Part shown: positions 11,875-24,000 of the stretch, in pieces
Layout of the letters: every line of letters starts with the position of its first letter
Numbering within the stretch: the first letter of the stretch is position 1
Origin: Delphinapterus leucas
Taxonomy: Eukaryota > Chordata > Mammalia > Artiodactyla > Monodontidae
Length of the DNA stretch: 64,000 bases
Assembly (NCBI RefSeq): GCF_002288925.2
Contig: NW_022098062.1
Span: forward strand, 6,808,308 to 6,872,307
Reading direction: 5' to 3'
Made by a program: the position numbers and the translations under genes
The notes under the pieces: model-generated
Seen by the model: the letters and a program-made list of their open reading frames with translations, nothing else
Told to the model about the DNA's origin: nothing
Databases searched by the model: none

Positions 11875-12030
11875 AAAAGCAAACTGTTCTAGAAAGAGCA
11901 CACACTTAGAGTCAAGACACCTGGGTTCTAGTCAGTTTCCATACCATCCTTCTGAGTAAGAATCACACAACCTCTCTGGCCTTCATTTTCCCCCTCTATA
12001 AATACGGAAATACCATCAAATTACAAACAC
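11875..12030 (+). repeat. MIR SINE
   Basis: 'gacacctgggttctag' followed by 'cacaacctctctggccttcattttcc' matches MIR in the sense direction. Confidence 0.6.
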
Positions 12031-12344
12031 CAAAGATCTGAAGGCCATTGTCATCCCTCTGCCTCCAGATGTGTATCTATTTAACTGGAAAGGCCACCAG
12101 ATGTGGAAATTCAACAACCTTACCTGTGCCCTTGACCCAGGGGTTGGTAAACCACGCTGGAGTTAAGAATGCCTTCCTTTTGCTTCTCCATGTTGCTCAC
12201 TGTTTAAGCAGAATCTCTGTGTTCTGTCAATTGCTTACCAGGGAGAGTGTATGTATTTCTCCTTCCACAGTCTGGAGCTGAGTGGGGAGGGTAGAGTGAG
12301 GGTGAGGTCAGGGTGAGGAACCATGCAGAGAAATAGTTTTCTAT

Positions 12345-12465
12345 CCAGTACTGTGTCCAGATCACCTGTGTAACTTTAAACACCTACTCTTAGATCTGCT
12401 GGATTAGAGTCTTTGCGGGTGGGGCTCCCCAGTTGATTCTGAAGTTCCATCAGGGTTAGAGAGGG
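12345..12465 (+). mobile_element. MER5-like DNA transposon fragment
   Basis: 'cagatcacctgtgtaactttaaa' and 'gggtggggctccccagttgattctgaagttcc' resemble the inner part of MER5A/B. Confidence 0.45.
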
Positions 12466-13243
12466 CCTATGGGAGTCCTGTGACCCTTTCTTAACTCCCC
12501 ACCCCCATAGGCAGGGTCTGGGAAAGACTTTAGGGTCTCAGTTTCTATCACCAAGCTCTGGAGGCAGGATTTATAGACAAGGCAGCTGACAGCATCCACT
12601 TCAGGGCCACGCCCACGGCTGAGCACCACAGACCCGAGACAAGCCAGGGTAGCAGGGAGTGTCCTGCGCCAAGAGAAGGGCTGAGCGTGAGGCTGGTCCT
12701 TCCCTCTCTAGCAGACCGTGAGGGTCTTAGACCCTGCCAGTGCTGTCTGGAGGACCTGTCACCCACACAGACCGCCCAGCTGGTTGGATTGATACACGTG
12801 CTTCCTCTTCTGGTCCCCTGTGGAGTTTAGTCCTCCGAGATTCAACTCGTTCAACTTCCTAAGTGTGCGCAGGCTGGCTGCCAAGGTCAGTTTTCTTGCC
12901 TTCAAGAAGCTTACCACCTACGGTAATGCCTCATCCTCTCTCTCACACCTGATGCCACAGCTCGTAAGGCCTGTCCCATAAACCCTACTGCTGGGACTCC
13001 AGGGTGCACCCAACATCCCAGATGAGGCTGAATCTACCTTAGTCCACAGCAGGAAATGGGCTTTGTCCTAAGCTCCCTGGGAAGGAGCCATAGGGCCATA
13101 TGTGGTCACCCCTCATGGGTCTCATACCTGAGGCCAGGCCTGCCTCTGCCTCCTACCTGGTTCTAATGACCTTCCAGATTCTTCTGTACATTTTTGGTTT
13201 TACCAGCTTCTCCAACCTGAGAAGCTTTTTCCATTGTCTTCTT

Positions 13244-13452
13244 TTTCTTTTTTTTTTCTGCAGTACGTGGGCCTCTCACTATTGCGGCCCCTTCCATTGC
13301 AGAGCACAGGCTCCAGACGTGCAGGCTCAGCGGCCACGGCTCACGGGCCCAGCCACTCCACGGCATGTGGTATCTTCCCGGACTGGGGCACGAACCCATG
13401 TCCCCTGCATTGGCAGGCGGACTCTCAACCACTGCGCCACCAGGGAAGCCCC
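13244..13452 (-). mobile_element. Cetacean CHR-type SINE
   Basis: It has a poly-T start on the + strand, then the tail module 'gtacgtgggcctctcac', the 'gagcacaggctcc' block and a tRNA-derived end with 'ccactgcgccaccagggaagcc'. Perfect 14-bp duplications TCCATTGTCTTCTT flank it (13230-13243 and 13453-13466). Confidence 0.97.
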
Positions 13453-14285
13453 TCCATTGTCTTCTTGGTTTATGGGAAGATTCCTTATTTCCAATACCCG
13501 CTCTCACCTCTCAACCTGCCCCACTTGCCCTCTCTGAATGCAGGAGGGCCTAGCACACAGAGCTGTGCTAGGTTTCCCCTCTCTTTCACAGTGCTCTCTG
13601 GAAAGGACATTTCTGAGCTGCTCTCCAAACCACAGCCTGGGCATTGCCATGGAACTTGGGCTGTGGACGGGGTGCCACAACCTCAAAACATTCTCTCCCT
13701 CCACGCCTGGCTTGACCTGCTACGGTAGACTGTCTTTCTACAGCTGACCCTTCTCCATCCGGGCCAGGGGTGGTGGGTGGGCGAGGCTATTGCAAGCTCC
13801 AGAAGGGTGTGGGATCCTCTCCTCCAGCTCCTCTCCTTGTTGCCGTGTGCCTCTCTTGCCCAGGGACCAGACACCACTGAAAGTTCAGCAGCAGCTGTTC
13901 GGCATTTACATTTTCCACAGTACAAGGTTATTTGACTGCCACGATTTGATCTTCTCTAGTTAATAACCTTGACTTATGGAATAATAGCAGCAGTGGCAAA
14001 GTTCCTTCTCCTGCCAGGTTTCCTGCTGCTGGGAGTGATGGGTGAGCACAGACCCCCGTCTCCAAGACCCTCTGTCATCTTGTCCCACAGGGAAAGGGAC
14101 CCTGCAGGACTAGAGAAATCCAACACACCGTGCCTGTGCCTAGGTCTCCTATCAGCATCTCTCCCACTTCCTCTCTTTGCAGACCAGGACCCCTGGCTCC
14201 GGCCCCTTTCTTCAGGCACCACCCCTTTCCTGCCTCTCCCTGTCCTCCTCCATCCAGAGCGACAGGTAGAATGGGTTGCAATCTT

Positions 14286-14493
14286 TTTTTTTTTTTTTTT
14301 TTTTTGGTACGCGTGCCTCTCACTGCTGTGGCCTCTCCCGTTGCGGAGCACAGGCTCCGGACGTGCACGCTCAGCGGCCATGGCTCACGGGCCTAGCCGC
14401 TCTACGGCATGTGGGATCTTCCCGGACCGGGGCACGAACCCGCGTCCCCCGCATCGGCAGGCAGACTCAACCACTGCGCCACCAGGGAAGCCC
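14286..14493 (-). mobile_element. Cetacean CHR-type SINE
   Basis: It has the same architecture as the copy at 13244. Perfect 14-bp duplications TGGGTTGCAATCTT flank it (14272-14285 and 14494-14507). Confidence 0.97.
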
Positions 14494-14639
14494 TGGGTTG
14501 CAATCTTGATCCCTCTCCTCCCTGTGAGTCCTTCCTGGCAAGGGTTAACTGTGTGTATAAAATTGATTGTGATTTTAGTAATTTGGTATAATCACAGTCT
14601 ACCAGCAGGTTGCTGTTCCAGCAGGAGGGTTTGGAATTA

Positions 14640-15110
14640 TTTTCTGGAGTTTGCAATATAGAACTTAAATTAAGCCTCAGAAGTCAGGGGAGCTCCGCAG
14701 CATCCCTAATGTGGTGCTAAATTCTCAGCAGCACAGTCTCTGTATCAAAGCCTTTGCTGGCAATTAGGTTCATTAACTATCACAATACCTTATTTATTGC
14801 TCGTCGTGCCATATGGTTTCTCAGCTAAAGAATTGCGCCCGTTCTCCTACAGACCATTTGGCATCATAAAAATGTTAACAAATAATATTATGGCTCTCGG
14901 GGGCACAAGGCCTCACTGGGTTCTGGGTCTGAGCGGCGGGAGAGAATATGAAAACATTTTTCTTCTATGGTGAAATAAAACATTCCTCCAGCAGAAGTAT
15001 TCAAGGAATATAGCACTTGCATGACATAAATGGGAGTTTTATTTACTCCCGTAATGGTTAAGTCAATATTTGCATCAGCTAGGACTTTCACTCATCTTCC
15101 TCTCCACTCT
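14640..15110. promoter_or_regulatory. Candidate distal conserved non-coding element
   Basis: This repeat-free block is AT-balanced with many homeodomain-like TAAT/ATTA motifs and a perfect octamer ATTTGCAT at 15068-15075. It lies about 24 kb upstream of the ZBTB16 start. Function is inferred only from appearance. Confidence 0.3.
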
Positions 15111-15790
15111 CTTTTGGTGTTGTTTTCACTTCTGGGATTCCCCCTCTTCCTTCTCTACTTCCATGGCATGAGGCCAGCTGCAGCCAGCACCACTCAAGGA
15201 GAGGGGGTGAGCTGCCCGTGCGGTGAGGGCTATACTCGGGATTCTCCCATGATCCACCGGCTGTCACGCTCTATCGCAGCTCAGCCACCTGGGTGCAGCT
15301 GCCTTCTCTGCTCGAACCCGTCTTGGGGCTTTGCCTCCCAGTTCTATCTTCGGCGCGTGTTTTCAGCAGAAATAGGGAAGTGACGCAGGCGCCAGCGTTG
15401 GCCCATGTTGCAAAGACATTCTGCTGCCCGGGCCTTGCCAGTCCTCCCACAGGGAAGGTGGGCATGGGGGTGGCCAGAGGAGGATGGGAGAGATGTGCCT
15501 CAGAGGGCCAGTCTGAGAATGTCATCTCGAGAGGGCAAAGCATCCCGCTGTTCCTTATCCTCTGGATGCGGGAGGGCCAGGCATACGCCTGGGGGCTACA
15601 AGCAAAAATTAAATAGAGGAGGAATTGCCTGCCGATTCTTTAGTGTGCAAAAAGCAAGTGCTCTGGCTGTGAGGGGCTCCCCTCTTCCCGATCACGGTCT
15701 TCCTCTGAAATGGGCAGTATCCAAGCCGGGTTCCAGAGACAACTTGGAAATTTACCTTCTCCCAAGTGGCTCCTTCCACCTGGACAGAGA
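15110..15790. other. Unique intergenic sequence
   Basis: It is somewhat GC-rich with scattered CpGs. I see no repeat or exon here. Confidence 0.5.
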
Positions 15791-15799
15791 CTTTCCTTG

Positions 15800-16015
15800 G
15801 GAAGCAGTATAATTTAATGGTTAAAACTATAAACACTGGTTTATAATTTTGAATCCTAGCATTGCCACCTACCAGCTGTGTAACCTTTTATGTCTCAGTG
15901 TCTTCATCTGTAAAATGGGGGTTATATCAGTACCCACCCCAGCAGCGTTGTTCCAAAAACTAAATGAGTTGGTCTCTTGAAGGGTCTAGGACAGTAGCTG
16001 ACACTACGCAGTGCT
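15800..16015 (+). repeat. MIR SINE
   Basis: A full-length-like MIR: 'tataatttaatggttaaaac', 'ccagctgtgtaacc', 'cttcatctgtaaaatgggggtt', 'taaatgagtt' and 'gacagtagctgacac'. Confidence 0.8.
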
Positions 16016-16970
16016 ATGCAGGGGGCAGCTGTGATTCAGAACCACTCTCTTGGGTTATCCCTTTTCTTTGCTCTGATATTTCCTTTTATCCCTTTGACGT
16101 ATTTGGGGGAAGGTAACTCCACGACGACATTGCATTATCCGCAAACCTGATTCTGACTCTGAGATCGAGCCATGTGGGCAGGGGCAGTGTCAGTCAGGAT
16201 GACATATGCCCCCGTTCACACACACCATTTCCTCTGCTGTGATGACACACTGTCATCTGAGGCTCCCAAATGCAATGACCCCCCCGCACACACTACCCAA
16301 GTCACCTGCTAGCCACAGTGGGCCGTGGCTGATGAGACCTGATGAGAATCTTAGCCTGAGAATGTCAGGCCGGATGGGACCTTAGAGCTGACCAGAGAAG
16401 GTAATGATGTGACCACGGCTGTCAGCTAGAAAAGGGCGGAAGCAAGTCCCTAGTCTAAATCCCCACCCCCAGCTCCATTCGGCAGATCAGCGAGGAAGGG
16501 AACAGAGTGCAGCAGAGGAGAACTCGAAATTGAACAAATTCCATTAAGTGTCAATTACACGAAAAGCACAGAAAGGATCTGGCCCCTTGTTGGAATCCCT
16601 GGATGAAGCTTTGGGATGAGCTGCCTGCAGCATGGCAGCATCAGGAGCGCTGCCCCTCATGCTAAACAGCTGGGTCCCGGGGTCCCTAGAAAGAAACAGG
16701 GTAATCAGGCAAGGACAGTGTCACAGGAAGCCTGTTCCTGTTCTCACGAGTCTGCTTCACAATTTGAGGTGTGGGTGGCACCCTGTCGGCCCAGCTGGCT
16801 CCTCGGGAATTTCTCCCTCTGTCCAAAGGCACTTGGTTTCCCTTCCCACTAGTTTTCTCCTACTAGTTGCAGTGACTAATTTGTTTCCCCTTTACTTCTC
16901 CAAGAGGTGGCCCCCTTAGGGAAGCTCTTCTAGGAGGAAGGGTGCAGGGTCTTCGGTTACACAGTGACAA
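16015..16970. other. Unique intergenic sequence
   Basis: I see no named repeat or exon. Confidence 0.5.
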
Positions 16971-16977
16971 TGTGCAA

Positions 16978-17296
16978 GGACGTGTCTGTATGTGTGCATG
17001 TGTGTATATGTGTGCATGGGTGTATGTACGTGTGTATGTGTGTGCATGTATGTGTGAATGTATATGTTTGCACGTGAGTATATACATGTATGTGTGTGTA
17101 CATATGTGTTATATGTGTGCGTTGTATTTTGTATGTGTGCGTGAGTGTGTATGTGTATGTGCGTATATGTGTGTTGGGTGTGTATATATGTGTGTATCTG
17201 CGTATATGTGTGTTGGGTATGTGTATGTGTGTGTGCATGTGTGTGTATATGTGTTTGTGTGTATGTGTGCATGTGTGTGTGTGCACACACACTCCC
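16978..17296. repeat. Long (TG)n/(TATG)n microsatellite
   Basis: About 300 bp of imperfect TG/TATG repeat. The Cys/Val/Met- and His/Thr-rich frames in it are repeat artefacts. Alternating purine-pyrimidine sequence like this can adopt Z-DNA. Confidence 0.97.
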
Positions 17297-17384
17297 ACAT
17301 GCACAGAGACAAGCAAGCACTTTGCCTCAGTATGGGCACAGCCCAGTGGTATATTCTCCCAGGACATGGGATCAGATTTCTAGG

Positions 17385-17600
17385 GCTCATTTTTCACGTT
17401 CCAAGTCCCCCACTTACTAACTGTGTGCCTTTAGGCACGTCTCCCAATACCTCTTTACCTTGTTTTCCTCATTTGTAAATGGGGAAAATAAAAGGATTCG
17501 CCTCAGCACATTGCTGTGATGATAAACAATACACGTAAAAAGCTTAAAACACGGTCCTGTAATGTACCCTCAACCAGTGCTATTTATTATGTATTTATAT
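17385..17600 (+). repeat. MIR SINE
   Basis: 'cttactaactgtgtgcctttaggca', 'ttgttttcctcatttgtaaatgggg' and 'ttgctgtgatgataaa' match MIR. Confidence 0.75.
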
Positions 17601-17689
17601 AGCTATTACTATAATCTACATTATGTATGATCATCTACTGGGTCGGGTTCTATCCATTATATATCTATGTGTTATATACATACATTTTG

Positions 17690-17810
17690 TCTACGTATTA
17701 TCTAATTCAGTCTTCACAGCAACCTGTAAAGAGAACAGTCTCTTCTCTATGGAGGACGTGACTAAGGCTCAGAGGGGAGATGAGCTGGCGAAGGCAAGCA
17801 CAGCACGTGA
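17690..17810 (-). repeat. MIR fragment, antisense
   Basis: 'ctaattcagtcttcacagcaacctgt' followed by 'actaaggctcagagggg' fits a reversed MIR. Confidence 0.5.
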
Positions 17811-18551
17811 GCCCACATCCTCCACCCATCTGGCGCTTGTTCTAACGCAGGCTATTGCCTTCCCTCTGCTGCCTGGAAGGACAGGCACGGGGCGTGCAAG
17901 CCTCCACTTCCCTGGGACTCCGTGAGGGCTGAGCCACCCACAGAGCCTGTCCCACTCCTGAGGGTCATGCTGCCCCCGATGTTGCCCCTGCCCAGCTCCC
18001 TGGGCAAGTCTGGGAAGGGTGGGTCTCACCAGGGCTGTACCCTCCAGCCACGCCTACAGGGAGGAAGGGCAGGGCAACAGGAGTAAATTTACCAAAAGCT
18101 GAGTCTATGAGGAAGAGAAAAGAGCAGAAGTGGACGATCAGGAGACGGTTTTCAGGAACATTAAACAGAGTCCGGCGAGAAGTGGGTAATTTTAATCCCA
18201 TGCAGCTGCTGGAAATTAATTTAATTGTGCTGGTGCTGATTCTTCTCCCTTCCAACCCATTTCATCGAGGGCCTGATGGAGCGCGGAGCCCAGAGATATC
18301 GGCCCGGCGCATCCAGGCAGCTGTGGATACGGCAGCCCCAGGCCGACTTACCTACCCTGCAGTGCTACCAGAGCTGATAGGTAAACTGGCATTTTTTCAT
18401 TTGAGGTTTTTCTCTTCTTGAGAGGGAACTGAGGTGAGACAACAGGAAGAACTTCCTAAGATCAGAGAGTGTGAACTCTGTGAGCACAGAAAAGGCTGTA
18501 AACGATCGTCTCCGACTCTCAAGGACAAATTGACAGGACCCTTTGCTTCTT

Positions 18552-18870
18552 TTTTTTTTTTTAATAAATTAATTAATTTATTTATTTTTGGCTGCGCTGG
18601 GTCTTCGTTGCTGCTTGTAGGCTTTCTCTAGTTGCCGCGAGTGGGGGCTACTCTTCGTTGGGGTGCACGGACTTCTCATTGCGGTGGCTTCTCTTGTTGC
18701 GGAGCACAGGTTCTAGGCACATGGGCTCAGTAGTTGAGGCATGCAGGCTCTAGAGCGCAGGCTCAGTAGTTGTGGTGCATGGGCTTAGTTGCTCCGTGGC
18801 ACGTGCGATCCAACCCGTGTCCCCTGCATTGGCAGGCGGATTCTTAACCACTGTGCTACCAAGGAGGCCC
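18552..18870 (-). mobile_element. Long-form cetacean/artiodactyl tRNA-derived SINE
   Basis: About 319 bp with the 'ttttggctgcgctgggtcttcgttgctgc' tail module, repeated 'gttgcggagcacagg'-type units and an end with 'ccactgtgctaccaaggaggcc'. The 13-bp duplications CCCTTTGCTTCTT flank it (18539-18551 and 18871-18883). Confidence 0.95.
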
Positions 18871-18883
18871 CCCTTTGCTTCTT

Positions 18884-20150
18884 GAGTCTTTTCCTAGGGT
18901 CTGAGTTCCAGCCAGGTCTCTCACCCCATGCAGCCACACACTCACGCACAGGACCCCCAGGGGTATTTTCAAAGGTCCCAAGTGATTCTACTGTGCAAAA
19001 GCAAGGGCGAGAACGCGGAGGTTCCAGACAAACCCTGGTTTTCCACTCTGGCCCAGCGTCCTGTCAGTTCCATCGCGTGACCACTAGAGGTCAGCAGGGC
19101 TTGGAGGAAGTGGCCGCGGTTGGGCGGCCAAGCCCCGCCCGGCTCCGGGATCTGGGCTCTCTGCGGCGCGGAGGTCCAGCCTTCTCGCTCCCCCGCGGCC
19201 TGGAGCGGATGGAGGTCCGGCCCCCGGCTAAGACCTGACACCGCGAGGGGGCGGAGGCGGACTGCTGGCTGGATCAGGGCCTGTGAGCCACAGAAAGTCA
19301 ACTTAACTTACAAGATTTTTAAAAAAGTATCCCTGATTAAAAGCTCTCAATCCAGGCCTCCCGCAGCGAGCGCGTCTCGGCACCAGGATTTCTCCACCTG
19401 GTCACCAGCGCGCTCCGATGCAGGTGGGTGCGCGCTGAAGGTGGGCACAGCCGTGCCCTGCACAGAGGGCCTCCGTCAATAAAAGGAGAAATATTTTGCC
19501 TTTTTGGTAGGAGGAGCCAGCGTTTGGATTCCAGAGGTTGTTTATTTTGACTCACTGTTGTTTTTGCTGGAGAAGAGTAAAGCAGAAAGTCCCTTTACTT
19601 TGGCTAAGATGTAGTACGCAGAACCGCACAGGGCCCAAATTTCAGATAAGCAAATAGACGTAAACCCGTGGTTCGCTCTCCTTTCATCATGTCCAAGAAG
19701 GATAACGTCAAGGGTGGGCAGAAAGGAGGCTTCCTCACATTTCAGTTTAAGAGGAAAGAAAGCCAGGGTAATCCACCTTCTGTCAGCAATACTGGATCTC
19801 AAAAAATGAAAACTGCAGAGGCCCCCCTGCTCCGCTTCCAGTTTCTCCTTCCTGTTCCCAGTTCCAGCTCCCAGATGCCCCTTGGCACACTGCACATGCG
19901 TGCTCCTAGGCTGCCCACAAGTCGGTGGGGTGATTGCTCTTTACAAAGTCCACCCAGCCCTCAAAACTGAGAGGAAGCCTGACGGCAGAATACGTGCCTA
20001 GCACATGGTAGGTGTACGATAAACATTTGTCAAGCCAAAATGTTTGTTGCCAAACTTATCTTCAGTCTAACTTGCATGGTATTTAAAATCAACCCACAGG
20101 GAAAATGTTCTAGATCCTTTTCTGTTCAGCCCTAAAGACCCTCAAATGTT
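18884..20150. other. Unique intergenic sequence
   Basis: A locally GC- and CpG-enriched patch lies at about 19,050-19,270. It is too small for a clear promoter call. No exon is recognised. Confidence 0.45.
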
Positions 20151-20241
20151 TTCGGGAAATCTGTTAGGAGTACAGGTTCCTGAGCCTCATGCCCCTAAGA
20201 AACAATGACTGAGCAGGTTTTTGGGTGGAGTTCAGGGACAC

Positions 20242-20453
20242 TTTTTTTTTTTTTTTTTTTGCGGTACGCGGGCCTCTCACTGCTGTGGCCTCTCCTGTTG
20301 CGGAGCACAGGCTCCGGACGCGCAGGCTTAGCGGCCATGGCTCACGGGCCCAGCCGCTCTGCGGCATGTGGGATCCTCCCGGACCGGGGCACGAACCAGT
20401 GTCCCCTGCATCGGCAGGCTGACTCTCAACCACTGCGCCACCAGGGAAGCCCT
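20242..20453 (-). mobile_element. Cetacean CHR-type SINE
   Basis: It has the same architecture and is very CpG-rich (many intact CpGs), so young. It is flanked by GGGACAC (20235-20241 and 20454-20460). Confidence 0.96.
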
Positions 20454-21145
20454 GGGACACGTATTTTTGACAAAAGCCTCAGGTTTTGAAATTGTCAGGC
20501 AGATGAGCCCTTCCCTCCTCCCATCCCCCCAGCTCCTGGCTGGGCTCTTTACCCAACCTTGACTTCAGGCTGGTCCAGGGTGGGTTTTATGCTCCCACAG
20601 GGACTTCAGTCTTCCATCCAGCCAGCAGGGGGAGCTGTGGAGTGCCCGCCTCATCAGCAGAGAGAACCTCAGATGCTCTTTTCTCTCCCACCGGGTCTGT
20701 TCACTCTCAACGGTGCAGTTTCTTTCTTTTCTCCTCCTATTTTATACGATCCCTTTCCTTGGATTCCCTTACTAACCCCAGCAGCAGGGGAAGGACAAAC
20801 ATGCCAGGCCCCCGTCCCATTATGCGGTAATGGGGGGGGGGGTCCTGGAAAACTATACTTGGGGCCTGAACTTGGGGCCCTTGTGGATGTGGTTCTGGGT
20901 CTCAACCTGGACCTTAATGGAATGAAAGGATTTAGGGCAGTCAGAGGCGAGAGGAGTCTGAGGGCCTAGAGTTTAACCTGGGCCCACCTGACCACTGCCT
21001 AGACCTCTACCAAAACCCTCTTCATGGTCACTCAAGAGACATGATCAGGATGAGTTCTACAGCCCATTCTCCCTTCTCACAAAAACACTGTCAGAAGGAC
21101 CGCCCTGCAGGGAGCCATCACCATGAGTCCAACTAGGTTAAGGAA
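20454..21145. other. Unique intergenic sequence
   Basis: It includes an 11-G run at 20832-20842. I see no repeat family or exon. Confidence 0.5.
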
Positions 21146-21149
21146 AAAA

Positions 21150-21600
21150 AAGAAACGATAATAAAAACAGCTACAATATTAGAAACTTACTACATTGGAC
21201 TAGGCACCTTACTATACATTATAGTAAAATTCATAACAGGGCTTCCCTCATGGTGCAGTGGTTTACAGTCCGCCTGCCGATGCAGGGGACGTGGGTTTGT
21301 GACCCGGTCTGGGAAGATCCCACGTGCCGCGGAGCGGCTGGGCCCGTGGGCCATGGCCGCTGAGCCTGCGCGTCCGGAGCCTGTGCTCCGCAACGGGAGA
21401 AGCCACAACAGTGAGAGGCCCGCGTACCAAAAAACAAAACAAAACAAAAAATACTCATAACAACATTGGAGAGTAGCCACACATATGCAGCACTCTCCAT
21501 TTTACAGATGACACTGAGAGTTTTAATAATTTCCAGGACGCAGCTAATAAGTGGCAGAGACAGGATCTAAACCCAGATGTGTCTGGGCAAGAGCTCCAAA
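21150..21600 (-). repeat. MIR SINE, antisense, split by a CHR SINE
   Basis: The left part is 21150-21238 ('ggactaggcacc', 'acattatagt'). The right part is 21463-21600 ('ctccattttacagatga', 'cagctaataagtggcagagacagg'). A CHR SINE lies between them. Confidence 0.65.
21239..21454 (+). mobile_element. Cetacean CHR-type SINE, sense
   Basis: It starts 'gggcttccctcatggtgcagtgg', proceeds through the tRNA-like head and 'gcggagcggctgggcccgtg' body, and ends 'gtaccaaaaaacaaaac'. The duplication TCATAACA flanks it (21231-21238 and 21455-21462). Confidence 0.96.
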
Positions 21601-21608
21601 GCTCCACC

Positions 21609-21637
21609 TCAAAAATAAAATAAAATAAAATAAAAGA
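21609..21637 (+). repeat. (AAAAT)n simple repeat
   Basis: About five AAAAT units follow the MIR end. Confidence 0.9.
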
Positions 21638-21639
21638 GT

Positions 21640-22370
21640 CAAGGTAGAGCCTCTGGTTACTCCGCCCAGGCTGTTTGAGCAGAGGCTTCCAGGCCAAGTT
21701 CCAGGGCCACCAAAGTTTAGCACCTGCGTGACACCCAAAACCCTGCACTGACACCTAAACACAAAAGGAAAATGACAAACTTTAAATGTTTAAAAACACT
21801 TATTTAAATGACGACAAAATAACAGTAGGTAACCACAGCTCACATTTCAGGTAGAGTTTTACACAAATGATGTTTATGAGGGCCTATGCACATTCTGATG
21901 GCCTAAAGGAGGAGAGCCCAGGGGCTGTCTCCCACACCCCCCAAAACCTTGTCCCCGACCTGCCAGGCCCTACCCATCTCTCAACACTGTCACCTGCCCA
22001 GGCTCCTGGGATAGAAATGGAAGGAACGCAGAGAGGACCAGAGTAGACGGCAGGAGGTCCTGCTCTGAGCCATCTCCTGACAGCCACTCTGATTTCCGTT
22101 TTCCTGCCTGCAGAACGGGGATATATATCTGTCCTGTGTAGCTCCCCAATAGTCATCAGGCTCAAATAAAACCATCTTTTGAAAAGCAAAAGCATGAAGT
22201 CCCCTAGTCTATCCAAAGAGCCTGGCTTGTAAAGGATGATTTATCTCTCAAAATAGGAGATACAGGTTCACATCAGAGCAAGGAACATATAAATAATTTT
22301 CATATGTGAAAAAGAATTCCCAGTGTCTTACGTAATTCTGTTCTAACCTAGATCTAGAGAGTCTCGGATT
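21640..22370. other. Unique intergenic sequence
   Basis: I see no named repeat or exon. Confidence 0.45.
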
Positions 22371-22374
22371 TCAT

Positions 22375-22560
22375 AAAAATAATTACTAACACTTACCTAG
22401 CACCTCATATTCCTTAACCCGTTCAGCCATCCTAACCAGCTTATAAAGTAAGGAGGACTAGCTCTCCTTATTTCTCTGTCACAGATGCAATTTAACTGAG
22501 ATGCAGAGCGGTGAAGTGACCTGTTCAGGGTCTCCCAAATAGAGCTAAAAGCTGTAGGGC
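22375..22560 (-). repeat. MIR SINE, antisense
   Basis: The reversed MIR pattern is 'aacacttacctagcacc', 'ctgagatgcagagcggtgaagtgacctg' and so on. With the next MIR it makes a tail-to-head inverted pair. Confidence 0.6.
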
Positions 22561-22589
22561 CAACCTAGACACCAGCCCTCCTTACTAGC

Positions 22590-22810
22590 CCTTTGACCTC
22601 AGGCTACTTATGCAACTCTCTGAGCCTCAACCTTCTCATTTGGAAATGGACGTAATAGTAACCATCTTTAAAATGGGTATATAGCAATCATACCTAGGAG
22701 GTTAAATGAGAAAAAGCATCAAAAAATCACTCAGCACAGTTATTATGTAGTTAGTGCTCAGCAAATGTAGGTATCATTGCTATTTATTATTACTATAGTT
22801 GTTATTATCC
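22590..22810 (+). repeat. MIR SINE
   Basis: 'gacctcaggctactta', 'ctctctgagcctcaaccttctcatttggaaatgg' and 'gtgctcagcaaatgtaggta' match MIR. Confidence 0.7.
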
Positions 22811-23490
22811 AGCCTGCTTGGATATCCTTTCTGCTCTAAGCCTCTCCCAAACCAACACATGCATTAACTTTCTTTCCAGGCAAAAAGATCTCAGATCTGA
22901 GCTACTTGGGCAGAGGCTGGGCCAAAATGTCAGCCTGACTGTGGATTTGTTCTCAAGATCGTGCAAAGAAGGCAGAAAAGTTAGACACAGAGGAGGAAGG
23001 AAAACAAATAGATGAAAACTTAGACAATGAGAGGGGGTGGGGGGAGCCAGGCAGAAGGCTGGGCTTTGCAGTGCCCACGTATTAAAGCTGCAAACCAGTT
23101 AAACATCCCCGACCCTGGCAGCTTCGGAAGCTGGATGCCAAAGGGCAAAGTCGAAAAATAGGCCCTGGGTGAATGGGGAGGTTCCGGGGTACTTGGGAGC
23201 CCGGCTTCATTTCATTGCCAACAACTGGGATCCACATTATCACAGGAAAATATAAAGTTAGTTCAAAGGCTGGAGTCACACTGAGCGCGGCTATGAAGTT
23301 AGCACTGCCCAGGCTAAGGGTGGGAGACAGCCTTCCTGGTACAGCCCCTGTTCGAGCAGAGACTGTGGGAAGGGGTCCTGGGAGGGTCCTGACCACCTGG
23401 CTTGATGGCTCTCAGCCCTCTGCTTCACACTCATCTCCTAGATCAGGTACCCTCTGGCCACTAGTGGTGAGCTGACTTCACATCAGCTTT
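22810..23490. other. Unique intergenic sequence
   Basis: I see no repeat family or exon. Confidence 0.5.
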
Positions 23491-23502
23491 GCTCCAAGTC
23501 TT

Positions 23503-23662
23503 TTTTTCTTAAGATTTTTTTAAAAATTATTGAATTTAATTAATTTATTTGGCCGCACTGCGTGGCATGCGGGATCCTAGTTCCCCAACCAGGGATCGAA
23601 CATGTATCCCCTGCAGTGGAAGTGCAGAGTCTTAACCACTGGACCGCCAGGGAAGTCCCTGT
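23503..23662 (-). mobile_element. Short tRNA-derived SINE of the artiodactyl/cetacean type
   Basis: It has 'ttggccgcactgcgtggcatgcgggatcc', a B-box-like 'gggatcgaac' and the end 'ccactggaccgccagggaagtcc'. TCCAAGTCTT is duplicated at both sides (23493-23502 and 23663-23672). Confidence 0.95.
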
Positions 23663-23799
23663 TCCAAGTCTTGGGCCATCTTGAACGTAAGTGACCTTGG
23701 AGTCGGACTTTGAAGGGTAAATGATGTTGGCCCAGACAGACGGGGCAGGGGTCCCCTGGGCAGAAGGCACAGCCTGTCCAGAGCTGTGGACGCATGGTA

Positions 23800-24000
23800 A
23801 CATTCAGGGGGCAGAACGGTGTCAGCATATAAAGGTTTTAAAGGCCATGCCAAGTAGTTTAGGCCATAAAACAATGTAGGCATGAGAAGAGGCACTGGAG
23901 GGTTTGCAGTGGGGGAGTGACAGATCGATCCCTTAGAAAAATCATTCCAGTGGCCAACTGGAGGGGAGGTTGCCAAGTGGTGGCTAGAAGCTAGCTGGCA
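23800..24000 (-). repeat. Probable L2-like relic
   Basis: 'ggcactggagggtttgcagtgggggagtgacag' and 'ttagaaaaatcattcca' resemble antisense L2 from further 5' in the element. The family call is uncertain. Confidence 0.35.

Noticed and set aside
13100..14661. Repeated frames with similar peptide blocks at 13.2, 14.3, 20.3, 21.3 and 28.0 kb
   Set aside because: They are readings of the same CHR SINE and not a gene family.
16916..17478. Cys/Val/Met-rich and His/Thr-rich frames
   Set aside because: They are translations of the TG/TATG microsatellite.
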